The translations under genes were made by a program, and so were the position numbers. DNA of 64,000 bases from Sphagnum compactum (lineage: Eukaryota > Bryophyta > Sphagnopsida > Sphagnales), in the NCBI GenBank assembly GCA_965153455.1, contig OZ234503.1, positions 15,505,118-15,569,117 on the forward strand, in the 5' to 3' direction. The notes beneath the pieces are model-generated. The model made no database searches. It saw nothing but the letters and a program-made list of their open reading frames with translations, and had not been told where the DNA came from. Position 1 is the first letter of the stretch. Each line of letters opens with the position of its first letter. Below are positions 53,255 through 64,000 of this stretch, one piece after another.

Positions 53255-53540
53255 CTTGTCTTAGTTTTCGTCTCTCACCTTCTGAAATGCCATTCCCATC
53301 CATTGAATCACTGTACATACATATGGTTAGCTACTGGGATAACATAAGCTTTAAGGGCCGCTTTTAAGGGCCGAAACCGTAGGCTAGTGAATTTGTTCCC
53401 TTGTCTTAGCTTTTGCCCCTCACCTTCTGAGATGCCATTCAGTTCCTTGAGGTTACTGCACAGCAATAGATATTTAGTTATAGCTACTGGGAAAGCTTAA
53501 GCTTTAAGGACGGCTATCTCGATAGGCTGGTGAGTTTGTT
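53255..53540. repeat. Direct duplication, about 145-bp period, in CAT 3' flank
   Basis: Copy 1 (53255-53397) and copy 2 (about 53400-53540) share CTTGTCTTAG, CTCACCTTCTGA, ATGCCATTC, TAGCTACTGGGA and AAGCTTTAAGG. It lies 80 bp after the CAT stop and is probably transcribed as 3' UTR. Confidence 0.85.
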
Positions 53541-54859
53541 ACCAAATCATGGATTAGTAGGTTAATTGGATTTCTACCAGAGCATGTGCATTTGAAGCAC
53601 TGTTCCTGTATGTGAAAGCTAGTTCCAATCAGTTCATTAGATTCGTGCAATAACTGCTCATTTCATCTGCTATCCAGGACACCACAACTGAAATTATGTT
53701 TGTCTCTGCGGTGCAGTGTAGTGCAGTCCAGCTTCCTTCCAAATACCAAGTAGGCTTTACTTTGTACTATTCCTACTTTGTAGTGTGAAGCTTTTTACCC
53801 ATTCTTTGGGTAGTGGAGTATTTTGAGTAAATAGCTTCTGCACACAGGACTAGACACAACTTATGTGCAGTTGGAATCAGAGTGGAAATGGTTTGCTTTG
53901 TATAGTGGAGAGTTGATCTAGTTCCTTGTACTGTTTTGCAATCATCAGTGAACATTACATTGACTAAACTCCCCGTGCATGACATATTGGCTTGCATGTT
54001 GTAGAATACAGTAAGAGCTTTCTCATTCTTGTTCTATGAAGAGGAAACCTATGCAAATGGAGAACTTGATCATGCCATATTACCAGATGCAATTACTAAA
54101 AAGAAAAAATTATTGAAATTGAAATGAATGATCACCACAAGCTCTGTGTAATAGAAAGAAAAGATGCAATAACCAAGGGAGAGGAAAAAAAAGAAGAAGA
54201 AGAAATCACACAAGCCCTGAATAAATGACAAAATATCACCAAAATACTGGTAACATGAATTCAAAACAGAAACTCTTGGGAAAACACTTTGCACTTGACT
54301 AACAATCCAAAAAAAAGAATCCTGCAAAAACCGCTTATTTCAAAAGAACAGTTTCTGTGCCTGCAACGGAAGACCTAAATCTCTCTGCCCCTAACAGAAA
54401 GCTGCACTCTGCTTTTAACAACCCACAGCAGCCGGCATGTAAATACATCAAAACAGATGTATTAGTTCCATGTCCTTGTGCATGTGGTGCTATTGCTCTA
54501 AAACTAATATTCTCTACTGAATGGGAAAGAGCCGCATATTGCTTTACGAAAGACACAGACCTTTCTTTTGACCACCTCTACATAACAGTTGTGTAGTGCA
54601 AACTAGTTCTCCATGTTCAGATTGTCTGAATGACAAAAGCTCCAGGAGGAGACAACATAATCTGTCAAGCTCAATGTTGGTATGTGCATGGGGACTCCAG
54701 CTATAAATTCTCAAACTAAAGTAAAGCTCAAATCACATGGCATGAGTGTACCATCAGTAACCATGCCGGTTAGCTACATAACCAGGACATTGAAGGTACG
54801 CATTGCTCTTTCCATGACCACACTCAAGCTGACCAAGAACATTAACTGCACTAATCAAC
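53541..54859. other. Spacer between convergent CAT and ABCE1 genes
   Basis: No gene seen. The frames at 53773-53997, 54070-54327 and 54335-54596 show no known domain. The right end should hold the 3' UTR of ABCE1 (minus strand). Confidence 0.5.
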
Positions 54860-57800
54860 TTAATCATCGAGGTAATAGTAAGAGCCTGCATTCTTCTGCT
54901 CCCTGTCCTTTGTAGAGTCAAGCTTATTGATCCGAGGCCTGAAATTTGTGGGATCCCGACGGAATGTGATATCCAAATGCTGTAAACCCACCACCCATTG
55001 TAAAAATCCATGCGACATCAACAGCTGGCATACCAGCAGCCAAGAACAAGAAAAAGTAGAGATGCCAATCCATGGGAGTACTCCAATAGGGATTACTCAG
55101 ACTTCACAGCAATAACACAGCTCAATCAATTGCTCAAAAGTTATTTGTAATTTGCAACAATGCTGTCCTTGATCTTTACAAGTTTCACAAACTTACCGAA
55201 AGAAACAAATTCATCCCTGTCAGCAGGCTTTGGGGAGTATTGGCCACACAATCGATTGAAGGTTCTCCCTCATACACAATAACTCTGTCAGCCAAATATG
55301 TAGCCATGATAAAGTCATGCTCCACCACAAAAGCTGTCTTCTTCGCATGCAATATGAAACGCTTGATCACCTTTGCTGCCACAATGCGTTGCTCTGAATC
55401 CAGGTAGGCACTGGGTTCATCGATGAGGTAGATGTCAGCTGGCTGTACACATACAACAATAGTGATTTGAGTTGGAAGGCAGGAGAGGAATAATTTCAAA
55501 AGCCAGTACATAGAAGACACAGGCAAACAAAAAAATCAATCTGCTGCTTGATTTAAGCCTAGAAAAACAATCAGCCGAACAAGTTTGAACTGTCACATTT
55601 GTCCTTGCACATGATGCAAACAGCAAATTAGCATTAAAGCTACTTGTGTACCTTGCCAAGGCAAAGACAAAGTGCAACCCGCTGGAGCTCTCCTCCAGAA
55701 AGATTAATCACTTCTTGATCCATAAGGGCCTCAATCTGCAGTGGTTTCATCACATCTGAATTGAACTGCGGGTGCATATAAGAATCCCTTATCTTTTGGT
55801 GCAGAAGATGCCTCACTGTTGATGCAAATTTTGGACTGATCTTCTGTGGTTTGTACGACACATTGAATTCTGGAACCTCCACATCACTATCATCAGTTTC
55901 ATCTGGTTTCAACAGACCTGCCTGTAACAAGTTCATGCATCATCAGCCATGTCAGCTTCACAAGGAGATGGCATGAGTCAAGAACTCTCAACTCACATGT
56001 TTGCTACAAGAGAACAATGAGGTGCTTGAAAACACAGAAACCTTCCCATAGTAACATCAGGGGTGTCCATGCCATTCAATGAGAACTGCAAAATTCTTCT
56101 CTTGAAAGTGCAGGTGCACAGTCTACTGCTAGGAAAAAGGGGAATTCCTGCCCACCAGCATACGAATGAAGGTTGTCTTGCCAGTGCCATTTTCCCCAAG
56201 CATCACAATGATTTGGGAGTCTGTAAACTCTCCCTCCTTGACATTAAGCTTAAAGCCACCCTGTGTCTTGGACATTGAAGGGTACTTGTAGCGTGCATAG
56301 GTCTGAATTTCCTCTGCACTCTCCTGTGGAGTTTCTGCAACCTGCAGGAGAAGCAAAATCACCAATAGACTCAAATAATAAATGCAATTGCCAACAGTCA
56401 AGCACATTTGTGTTTCAAGTTGCATGATTGAAAAATAAACCACAGAATGCGTACTAAATGTCTCATGTCATCTCTGCAGCAAATTCAATGTCCTTGGGAT
56501 ACATGATCTGCACTGACATCAATTCTCCCTTTAAAGGTGATACTCTAACAAGAAGCTCAGTTGCAAATGGACTCTTAATAAACAAGAGTACTGCATACCT
56601 TAAAGGTCAGAGATTCGTCTCTAAACCGAAGATTCTCAGTGGGAACAAAACCAGCCAAAAAGATATTGATGCCCTCTCTTACAGAGAAGGGCAAGGTCAC
56701 CACACCATATGCTCCAGGTTTTCCATACAGGCAGCAGATGAAGTCAGACAAGTAGTCCAACACACTCAAGTCATGCTCCACCACAATCACATAACTGCAC
56801 ACAGCCAGACAGTAAAAAGGAATCACATGTTGACTGCAGTACTTCAAAAACATCCTCAAAGATGCAGCTTTCTGCATAGACCCAATTTTCTGCTGTGGTC
56901 AGAACACGTTCCATGCCCATTTGCAACAACACAATTGTTAACTGACAAGAACAAGATGGCAGATTGAACATGTTGAAGTGAAAAAAACTGCCACTGCTGA
57001 TGCAGAATAACAACAAGAGCTCATGGAAGACTGGCTTCCATATTATCTTAATATTGAAAAATTGACAGTTGTGTTAGTCAATGGCAGAAACAGAAACCTT
57101 AAATTGATTACGAGACTAAGAAAGCTCCCCACCTGTTTGGTCGGAGAAGAGAACGAACAACTTGGGCAGCCTTCAACCTCTGTTTCACATCAAGGTAGCT
57201 TGAAGGCTCGTCAAACATGTAGATTTCAGCATGCTGTGTAGCAACCACAGCAATTGCAAAACGCTGGAGCTCTCCTCCAGAGAGATCACCAACATCACGG
57301 TCAAGCACCCGGTTCAAGTCAAGGTCCTTAGCCAATTCAAATCGCATTTCTCTCTCATCCTTCTGGGCCAGAACTTCACCAACATTCCCCTTCACTGCTT
57401 TGGGAATGTGATCAACATACTGGGGTTTGATTATTGCCTGCCATGATCATCCAGAGCCCAAAAAACATGGTCATAGAAATCACAAAAGATGACAGAACTG
57501 AGAGCTTCACACTGCTGAACTGATAACCGACATTCATGTGGGCTAGTTCAACACTAGACACAGAGGTGAAATAAATTCAAACCTTCAAATTGTCCTCCAG
57601 GATACGTGTAAAGTAATTCTGCAGCTCAGAACCTCTGAAATAGGTCAAAATCTCTTGCCAATCAGGTGGATTCTGCCAAAAATACCACAAATTCATGAAG
57701 CCAAAACATCCAGATTCCTCCATCACCACTGACCATGTTGTGATTACACAACTACACTAGCAATATAAGAAGCCCTAGACCACACTCTGCACTGCCATGC

Positions 57801-59403
57801 AATAAATTGGTCACAGAATGACAGCAGCTTGAACAGCCCAATCCTACAAGATGCAATATCAGGCAGTGCATTGATGCTCCCAAGCAAATCATGCCACTAC
57901 TTGATTTCTACTCATGAGAATAAAAGGATTGTGACAGAGACCAAGGACAGATACTTCAGCACCTGCTGGAATTTAAAAGAATTTCTGAATGAAACAGAAT
58001 CTAGTAGAGGAACATACTACAAATCTTCCAAGGTTGGGTTTCAGCTTCCCCGCTAACACTTTCAGTGCCGTTGACTTCCCAATACCATTTGTTCCCACCA
58101 GCCCCAAGACTTGCCCAGGCCTTGGTACAGGCAATCTGTTACAGCATTCCCATGTCAGTGGATTTGAAATCAAGCAGAAAACAAAACAACTCTTAAGTCC
58201 GTCCTTCAATAAATAGTGGCCCTATTCACAGTCATCTACAGAGCTCTGCATCACAGAATGGAAGCCTACAGATATTGCAATGCCAAGTGCACACAGGCCA
58301 TGTGTGAGAAAATATCAACCACCACATACTGAAACATATAAGGAGTGAAGCTAAAATACAGACCTATGGAGCTTGAAGGTGTTGGGACCGTAGCGATGTG
58401 TGGTATCCTTGTCAAGATCTTTAGGAAGATTGATAATCTGGATGGCCTCAAATGGGCATTTCTGCACGATAACAAACAAGAGTTAATGCCTCAGTTGGCA
58501 AACAACAGCAATTTGAGCTCTACAAAAGATTGCACAATCTCCTCCATGGACACTCCTCCTGGAATCTAGCATCCAGCAGTCAGGAACTGAAAGTCCAGAA
58601 AGAATGCATGACGATAGAATTACTGGCCACAAACCTATGTGGAACAAAATCATTATGAAATTTTTGACCATATCTTTTTTCATTTCTTTTTCCAATTTGA
58701 TTCATAAGGTGGAAAACCATGGCTCAAAAGTCTGTAAGATGGCTGCACTGCCATGTTTGTGTGAGACTTCTTCAGAAATGCTGGTAACACATCTAACCCT
58801 AAACACAGAGAGATGGTTTGTGAGCTCTTCTATTGGCCGTTAATAAATTTCTTAACCAAAGCCTTCTGCGGAAGAAACCTCAGTCTTATGTGGAAGAGCA
58901 TAAGAGTAAGTCGGAAAGCAGCTAGAACCAAACCACAGCAAACAGAACACAATACAATCAGGCCAACAATGATGGAAAACGTAATGAATCACATGGAACA
59001 ACAAAACATGGAGCTCACCTTCACACAGATGCCGCAACCTATGCATAGCTCTTCAGAGATGAAGGCAATCTTTGACTGTGAGGAAACCTCGATACAGAGT
59101 TTGCCTGCCCCACACACACACACACACACATGCAGTGCCGTTGTGCAATCAATCCGCTATCCCGATGCTAAAGTGTTCGCGAAAACGGTTTTTTCAAGAA
59201 CCGAGAGGCGTTGAGAATTGAGAAAGGATGAGGAAGAGAATTGCGAAAAAGGACGAAGAGAGCAGCGTCGTCGAAGAGTGGGGGGAGGCCAAACACGGAC
59301 CTGTCTTCACAACGGGACAGCTCTTCTTACACTCCTGACGACATTTCTTGGGCTTGCATCTGTCGGAGCTCACAATTGCAATCCTTGTCAACCGTTCCGA
59401 CAT
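54860..59403 (-). CDS. ABCE1: ABCE1/RLI ribosome-recycling ATPase
   Basis: Soluble ABC protein that splits ribosomal subunits after termination; 604 aa, matching the family length. Eleven exons on the minus strand: 59403-59301, 59104-59019, 58461-58364, 58135-58021, 57672-57583, 57437-57133, 56794-56599, 56341-56156, 55921-55652, 55442-55197 and 54979-54860. The N-terminal Fe-S domain has [17 protein letters not shown] and [18 protein letters not shown]1: [46 protein letters not shown]2: [47 protein letters not shown]. The conserved tail ends GSYYYLDD. I chose [14 protein letters not shown] at 59403 over the in-frame ATG at 59481 because it matches family starts. The second signature reads GGELQR where animals have GGEKQR. 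Confidence 0.97.
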
Positions 59404-59723
59404 CGCGCCGGCCTTGTCCTCTTCTCCACCAACCACTAGCAACCTCCTAACCAACCGCCCTAAGTCCACAATCCCGCACAACGCGCTTCCCAGAAGTAAA
59501 CAAAGACTCTACCTATTCTTTGATTCCTACTTTTGGAGGACTCTCGCGCTAGAGTTAGAAACTCCTCTTGGCTTACGACTTGCAAGAAGCAATCCGTAAA
59601 GGATTGCCGCAGCGAGCGCGGGCGGGCGCGCGACGCAACACCAGCACGCGCTCCCAAAGAGACTGACTCTCACCGCGCAGGGCGCCAAACCCTAATCCTT
59701 TGTTTGGACACCAAACCCTAATT
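59404..59723 (-). promoter_or_regulatory. ABCE1 upstream region with two telo boxes
   Basis: Two AAACCCTAA motifs at 59687-59695 and 59713-59721, about 285-320 bp upstream of the minus-strand ATG. GC-rich sequence (59600-59685) lies between them and the start. In plants, telo boxes mark promoters of many translation genes, which fits ABCE1. Confidence 0.55.
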
Positions 59724-60120
59724 CCAAGACTCCCCTGCACTCTCCAACCCAACACTCCCATCTTCATCCTGATCTGTTGGATGAAACACATCCACGAACA
59801 CACCTTCTTGGACCTTACTTACTATGCAAATGGAAACCCTCTCTACCAAGTTAATGTGATTTTTGGATGTACAGAATGCCAAACGAGGTAGCCAGTAGAC
59901 TCTGAGGCCAAACAAAAGCCTTCCAGGACTCCCCTGCACTCCAAACCAACACTCCCATCTTCATCCGATCCGTGTGGATGAAACAAACACACATCCACAA
60001 ACACAGCTTCTTGGAGTTTACTATATGCAAATGGAAACCCTAAACCTAGTTTAAGTTGATTTTGGATGTACAGAACACATCCAAATGATCTAGACAGTAG
60101 ATGACTATGGGGCCAAGCCA
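59724..60120. repeat. Direct duplication, about 199-bp period
   Basis: Copy 1 starts CCAAGACTCCCCTGCACTC (59724) and copy 2 CCAGGACTCCCCTGCACTC (59923). Both continue through AACACTCCCATCTTCATCC, CTTCTTGGA, ATATGCAAATGGAAACCCT (first copy with CTATG) and TTTTGGATGTACAGAA. Divergence is moderate. Copy 1 touches the ABCE1 telo boxes, so part of the promoter may have been duplicated. Confidence 0.88.
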
Positions 60121-60296
60121 AAGTGGCCAACCCGAGGGCAAGATGTTTTGTACACAACATTCTAAGCTTGGGACAAGAAGCCAAACCCGATTCCAACCTT
60201 AATCAAAATGTCCAAAAACCTTAAAAACCTAAACCCTAACCCAAAACATGTTGAGTTTTTTAACTCACAATCTTGTTTTCATGGTTTTAGGGTTAC

Positions 60297-60765
60297 TTCA
60301 CATCGAGTTCTTGCACAATTTGCCATCGTTTAAGGTTACTTCACATCGAGTTCTTGCACAATTTGCCATGGTTTTAGGGTTACTTCACATCGAGTTCTTG
60401 CACAATTTGCCATCGTTTAAGGTTATTTCACATCGAGTTCTTGCACAATTTGCCATGGTTTTAGGGTTACTTCACATCGAGTTCTTGCGCAATTTGCCAT
60501 CGTTTAAGGTTACTTCACATCGAGTTCTTGCACAATTTGCCATGGTTTTAGGGTTACTTCACATCGAGTTTTTGCACAATTTGCCATGGTTTTAGGGTTA
60601 CTTCACATCGAGTTTTTGCACAATTTGCCATGGTTTTAGGGTTACTTCACATCGAGTTTTTGCACAATTTGCCATGGTTTTAGGGTTACTTCACATCGAG
60701 TTCTTGCACAATTTGCCAAAGTTTAAAGTTACTTCACATTGAGTTCTAGCACAATTTGCCTAGTG
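60297..60765. repeat. 43-44 bp tandem repeat, about eleven copies
   Basis: The unit has CACATCGAGTTCTTGCACAA, TTTGCCAT and a variable GGTTTTAGGGTTACTT or CGTTTAAGGTTACTT link. Copies start near 60299, 60342, 60386, 60429, 60473, 60516, 60560, 60604, 60648, 60692 and 60735. Early copies alternate the two links; later ones use only TTTTAGGG. The open frame at 60248-60595 is a by-product. Confidence 0.93.
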
Positions 60766-60956
60766 TGTTTTGCAAGCCCTTTTGGCTTAAGATGTTCATA
60801 CGACTTTTATTCAATAAAACTAATCCTCACTTTGAATTTCATTTATACTCACTCATCCTTTTGAGCTATCTCTACAATCCCACTAAAGTGAGAGGATCGA
60901 TCACTCCTCAAAACTAAGGATCAACATCCCCAAGTGATCACCTCAGCTTATATTCT

Positions 60957-61960
60957 AAACCTTAAACCCTAAACCATCTAGCTAGGTTATCTAGGGGTAA
61001 TTAAAGCACACTTAGAAATTTATTCGGGCTTAACTAGGGGTTATTTAAAATAAGGGCCATATAGGAAGTTACATTGGGACTACTTAAGGTGCTACATAAG
61101 GACTACTTTGACCTGCTTACTTTGAGCAGGTCATTCATTGCTTGTGTATTTATAAAAGCACTTGAAATAAAATAGTATTTTTAAGGATGTTATGAAATAA
61201 TGAAATATTTTTTAATATGTTTTAGAATATTTTAATTATATATTCATAATGAATTATAGGCACCTTATTTCCATTTTATTTTATTTCAATAAGTTGCATC
61301 TTATATTTTTTCTAACACCTTTTTTTTTTTGCACATCATTTGAAATAAAATGGATGTGACTTCTTCAGGGGCTACCTAGGGACATAAATAAATGAAAAAA
61401 TTTAACATGTACCAAAAAAACTACATAGGGGGTTATGAACTAGTGTTAAGTAGCTCTTTTATAGGCCCATAGGTAACCCTTGATGTAATCTTTAAGTAGC
61501 CCATTATGTAAGCCATATGCAACCCCCTCATGCATTATGAATCAACCCTAAACAGCTTTAGGCAGTTTTAAATAACTCTTAACTACCCCCTAACTTAAGG
61601 AATCCCTAGTTAACCCCATAAAAATAGGTTTTATGTAGGCTTTTAAATAATGTTTAGGTATCCCATAACCTAGATAAGCCCCTAGGTAATTCCTTGGGTA
61701 GACTTTATGTAGCTCCCAAAAAATCTTTAGATATCCCATAACCTAAGTAGGTCCTTAGGTGTTTCCTTAAATAATCCCTATATAGCCTCATAGGTAGGTT
61801 CTATGTAGCCCCTTAACTAATCTTAAAATATCCCATAATTTAGGTTAGTCCTTAAATGTTTCCTTAAATAGTCCTTAACTAACTCCTTAGGTAGGCCTTT
61901 AAATAGTCCCCATGTAATCCCTTTTAGTATCCGACAATCTAGGTAGGCTTCAAGGTAGAC
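60957..61960. repeat. Degenerate repeats rich in CCTTAGGTAG-type phrases
   Basis: Phrases of the form ATATCCCATAACCTA, TCCTTAGGTnTTTCCTT and TATGTAGCCCC recur with spacings of about 70-100 bp (for example near 61660, 61731, 61826 and 61928). A short CCTTAAACCCTAAACC telomere-like motif is at about 60959-60975. No coding capacity is seen. Confidence 0.6.
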
Positions 61961-63430
61961 ACAAACAAAACACAAAAAACAACAGGAAATTTAAATTATC
62001 TTAGGTTGAAGTGGAAAATTTGAGTTTCCTCATCTTTTATTTTATTTTTGGCACCATCTCAATGTGCATTTTGATTGTCTTCTTCAATTTTACTGAAATC
62101 TAAGGTTTTTCTCATGGGCTTTTATTGTTTTTGTGGATAACTTCATTATATGTAAGTCTTTTGGCTGAAGGTGTTCTCAAGACTATTGGCTTAATGTGTT
62201 TGCAAAAACATCTAGTTCATTAAAGTGTTTTGTGGACCTTTCCCACAATGTTTATAGCATTTGGCTCAAATTGTTTGCATCAATTTATCATGAATGGCCT
62301 AGAAAAGTTGATTTTAAGGTGTTTGTGAAGAAAAATCACCAATGGCCTAAGAGTTCCATGCATTTCATCTCCCAACAACCTTTCTAATATTAGTAAAATT
62401 TTGCCAACAAACATTTATAATGTAGTTGTTTTCTCTTTTGTTAAAAAAAACTTTGAGAAAAAACTAAATAAAATTGTCTATATTTGACCTTACGATTTGA
62501 TGGAAGGGCTAGAAAGCAACAATATCCACTCCCTTGTCACCTTGTTATTACCCATTTTCAATAATTATGGATGATTAAGTGTTAAAAAGTCAACTTTGAT
62601 TAATATTTTAGAATAGCCACCAAAAAAAAAATTTAAATAGTTTTAAAAAGTAAATATAAAAAAATAATTTAAAAAATACATCCTTAAAATATTTCAAAAA
62701 CTACTAAAAATCTATACAAAAAGTAATTACAAATCACCACAAATGTTTACTAAAATTTTCTCCGAATGCTAGATTTGTATCATTTTAGAAAGTACATGAA
62801 CTCCAATTATGTTAAAAACACAAAAAACCTGAAGAACAAAGACTAAAGGAAAGGTTTAATTCTAATTTTCAAATCCTACATATTAATTCACTAAGTCTGT
62901 CAGTCTGTCTATGACCGTCGGTCTGTCTGTGACCCCTTTAGGTTTTAGGTTTCACCGTCCGATCTCTGACTGTTGCGTGACTGAAAGCGAAAGTTAGTAT
63001 GCAAACTGTCAAGGGGACTCACCACTTCGTAACTCTTCCTTTTGTCTTACGTTTGATCGGGAATTGACCGTTAGATGCTGATCACCTACAACCGAACGTT
63101 CTCATCACCCGGTGATTTTATTTTTTTCGCTTTTCCGGTTTCCGTTACAAAATTAGAGCCGGATACCGAACGCTGAGGCCTATAAGCGGTTTGGTGTCTT
63201 TTGGGGAGGTCCCGTAGACTTGCATCTGAAAAGTTTGATGACATCTGTTTTGATTAATAGTATGGAGGGCATGGGATTTTAGGTGGCATTATAGGGGTGC
63301 TTGCAAGGTGCTTGGAGAGTAAGCATCGCACTCTACAAAAGGTATTAATTCACTTGGTCTGTCAGTGTGGTCTGTCAGTGTGTCTGTCTAAACCTGTCCA
63401 TTCCGACCCGTTAACAATCTCTGCGAGGTC
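61961..63430. other. Intergenic, AT-rich, no gene seen
   Basis: Contains A-rich stretches, a (GTCTGTCT)n-type stretch at about 62898-62932 and again at 63356-63388. No frame has a recognisable domain. Confidence 0.5.
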
Positions 63431-63649
63431 GATTCTGCAACCCCCCAAATGACAAAAACGAGGTCCCGAAATGAACCGCACCTAGCCTGAAAGGTTTCAG
63501 CGCTAGGTGCGGGTCGTGGCGGCGGAGAGACACGATTCTGCAACCCCCCAGATGACAGAAACGAGGTCCCAAAATGAGGTCCCGAAATGAGCCGCAACTG
63601 GCCTGAAATGTTCCAACACCAGGTGCGGGTCGTGGTGGCGGAGAGACAC
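63431..63649. repeat. Direct duplication of about 102 bp with internal 15-bp duplication
   Basis: Copy 1 (63431-63532) and copy 2 (63533-63649) each start GATTCTGCAACCCCCCA and end GAGAGACAC. Copy 2 has an internal extra GAGGTCCCGAAATGA block (about 63575-63590). The sequence is GC-richer than its surroundings and yields a false minus-strand frame (63768-63388). Confidence 0.9.
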
Positions 63650-64000
63650 CTGGCCTGAAATATCTTTTTTTTATAGGAAACTCTTTTTTTTCCCCTCCTG
63701 GAAATGTGGCGATTTTGTTTTTTTTTGAAAATTTTCCAAAATGCTCGCTTCACCATGTATGTTTTCATGGGGGACTTTTCAACGGATTTTCGTCACAAAA
63801 AATAAATAAAATAAAAATAGCTGCTTTGCGCCTTTGTGTGTGTCTCTCTTGATTTAAAGAAACCAGGGGACTTCAGAGTGTCCAAAGGTCACGGATACCC
63901 ACTAGTAAGGAATAAGACAAGATTATGTGATTCAAAAATAAAAACATAATAATTAAAAAACAAGAACACAATATGTACAAAACAAATGTGAAAACGGATA
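63650..64000. other. Right edge of window, no gene seen
   Basis: AT-rich sequence with T-runs (63665-63725). No coding or RNA gene was recognised; any element may continue beyond the window. Confidence 0.5.

Noticed and set aside
60248-60595. 115-codon frame encoding LLHIEFLHNLPSF-type repeats
   Set aside because: It is the translation of the 43-44 bp minisatellite; frame continuity follows from unit length, not selection.
63388-63768. 126-codon minus-strand frame at the right edge
   Set aside because: It reads across the direct duplication at 63431-63649 and poly-A/T tracts; repeated segments explain it.

Overview
This window is nuclear DNA of a land plant. The signs are genes broken into many short exons by GT-AG introns of about 70-500 bp, TTTAGGG-type (plant telomere) motifs scattered through introns and promoters, an aspartic protease with the plant-specific insert, and a plant-type CAT9-like transporter. 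No organelle or bacterial features were seen. The lineage within plants cannot be fixed from the sequence; a seedless plant is a weak guess.

I rebuilt seven complete genes plus one unrecognised coiled-coil gene. Every splice chain stays in frame from ATG to stop. In order they are: aspartic protease (phytepsin type, +, 2884-7034); RRP36 ribosome-biogenesis protein (-, 15894-13070); SMARCAL1/HARP annealing helicase (+, 16758-26751, 30 exons); PP2C phosphatase with an N-terminal MGCC (-, 30882-28315); a 19-exon coiled-coil protein (-, 43690-37799); prohibitin, PHB2 type (+, 45503-47771); CAT9-like amino acid transporter (+, 49079-53175); and ABCE1/RLI ribosome-recycling factor (-, 59403-54860). 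RRP36/SMARCAL1 and coiled-coil/prohibitin are head-to-head pairs. SMARCAL1/PP2C and CAT/ABCE1 are tail-to-tail pairs.

Repeats fill the gaps between genes. They include a 101-104 bp satellite with a built-in CATGGATGA/TCATCCATG hairpin (about 950-2512), a decayed hAT transposase on the minus strand (11053-8803), a PIF/Harbinger-like MITE (27306-27673), a nearly perfect 126-bp palindrome (34256-34381), and several direct or tandem duplications (405-490, 32517-32740, 44001-44580, 48370-48785, 53255-53540, 59724-60120, 60297-60765, 63431-63649).

The most notable observations are three. The SMARCAL1 gene has three HARP cassettes, each with the same 56-bp + 76-bp exon pair in the same phases. Its helicase half appears to use two or three GC-AG introns. 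Telomere-type AAACCCTAA/TTTAGGG motifs recur in SMARCAL1 and RRP36 introns and in the promoters of RRP36, prohibitin and ABCE1. I did not find a clearly new multi-gene system; the genes are mostly conserved housekeeping functions.
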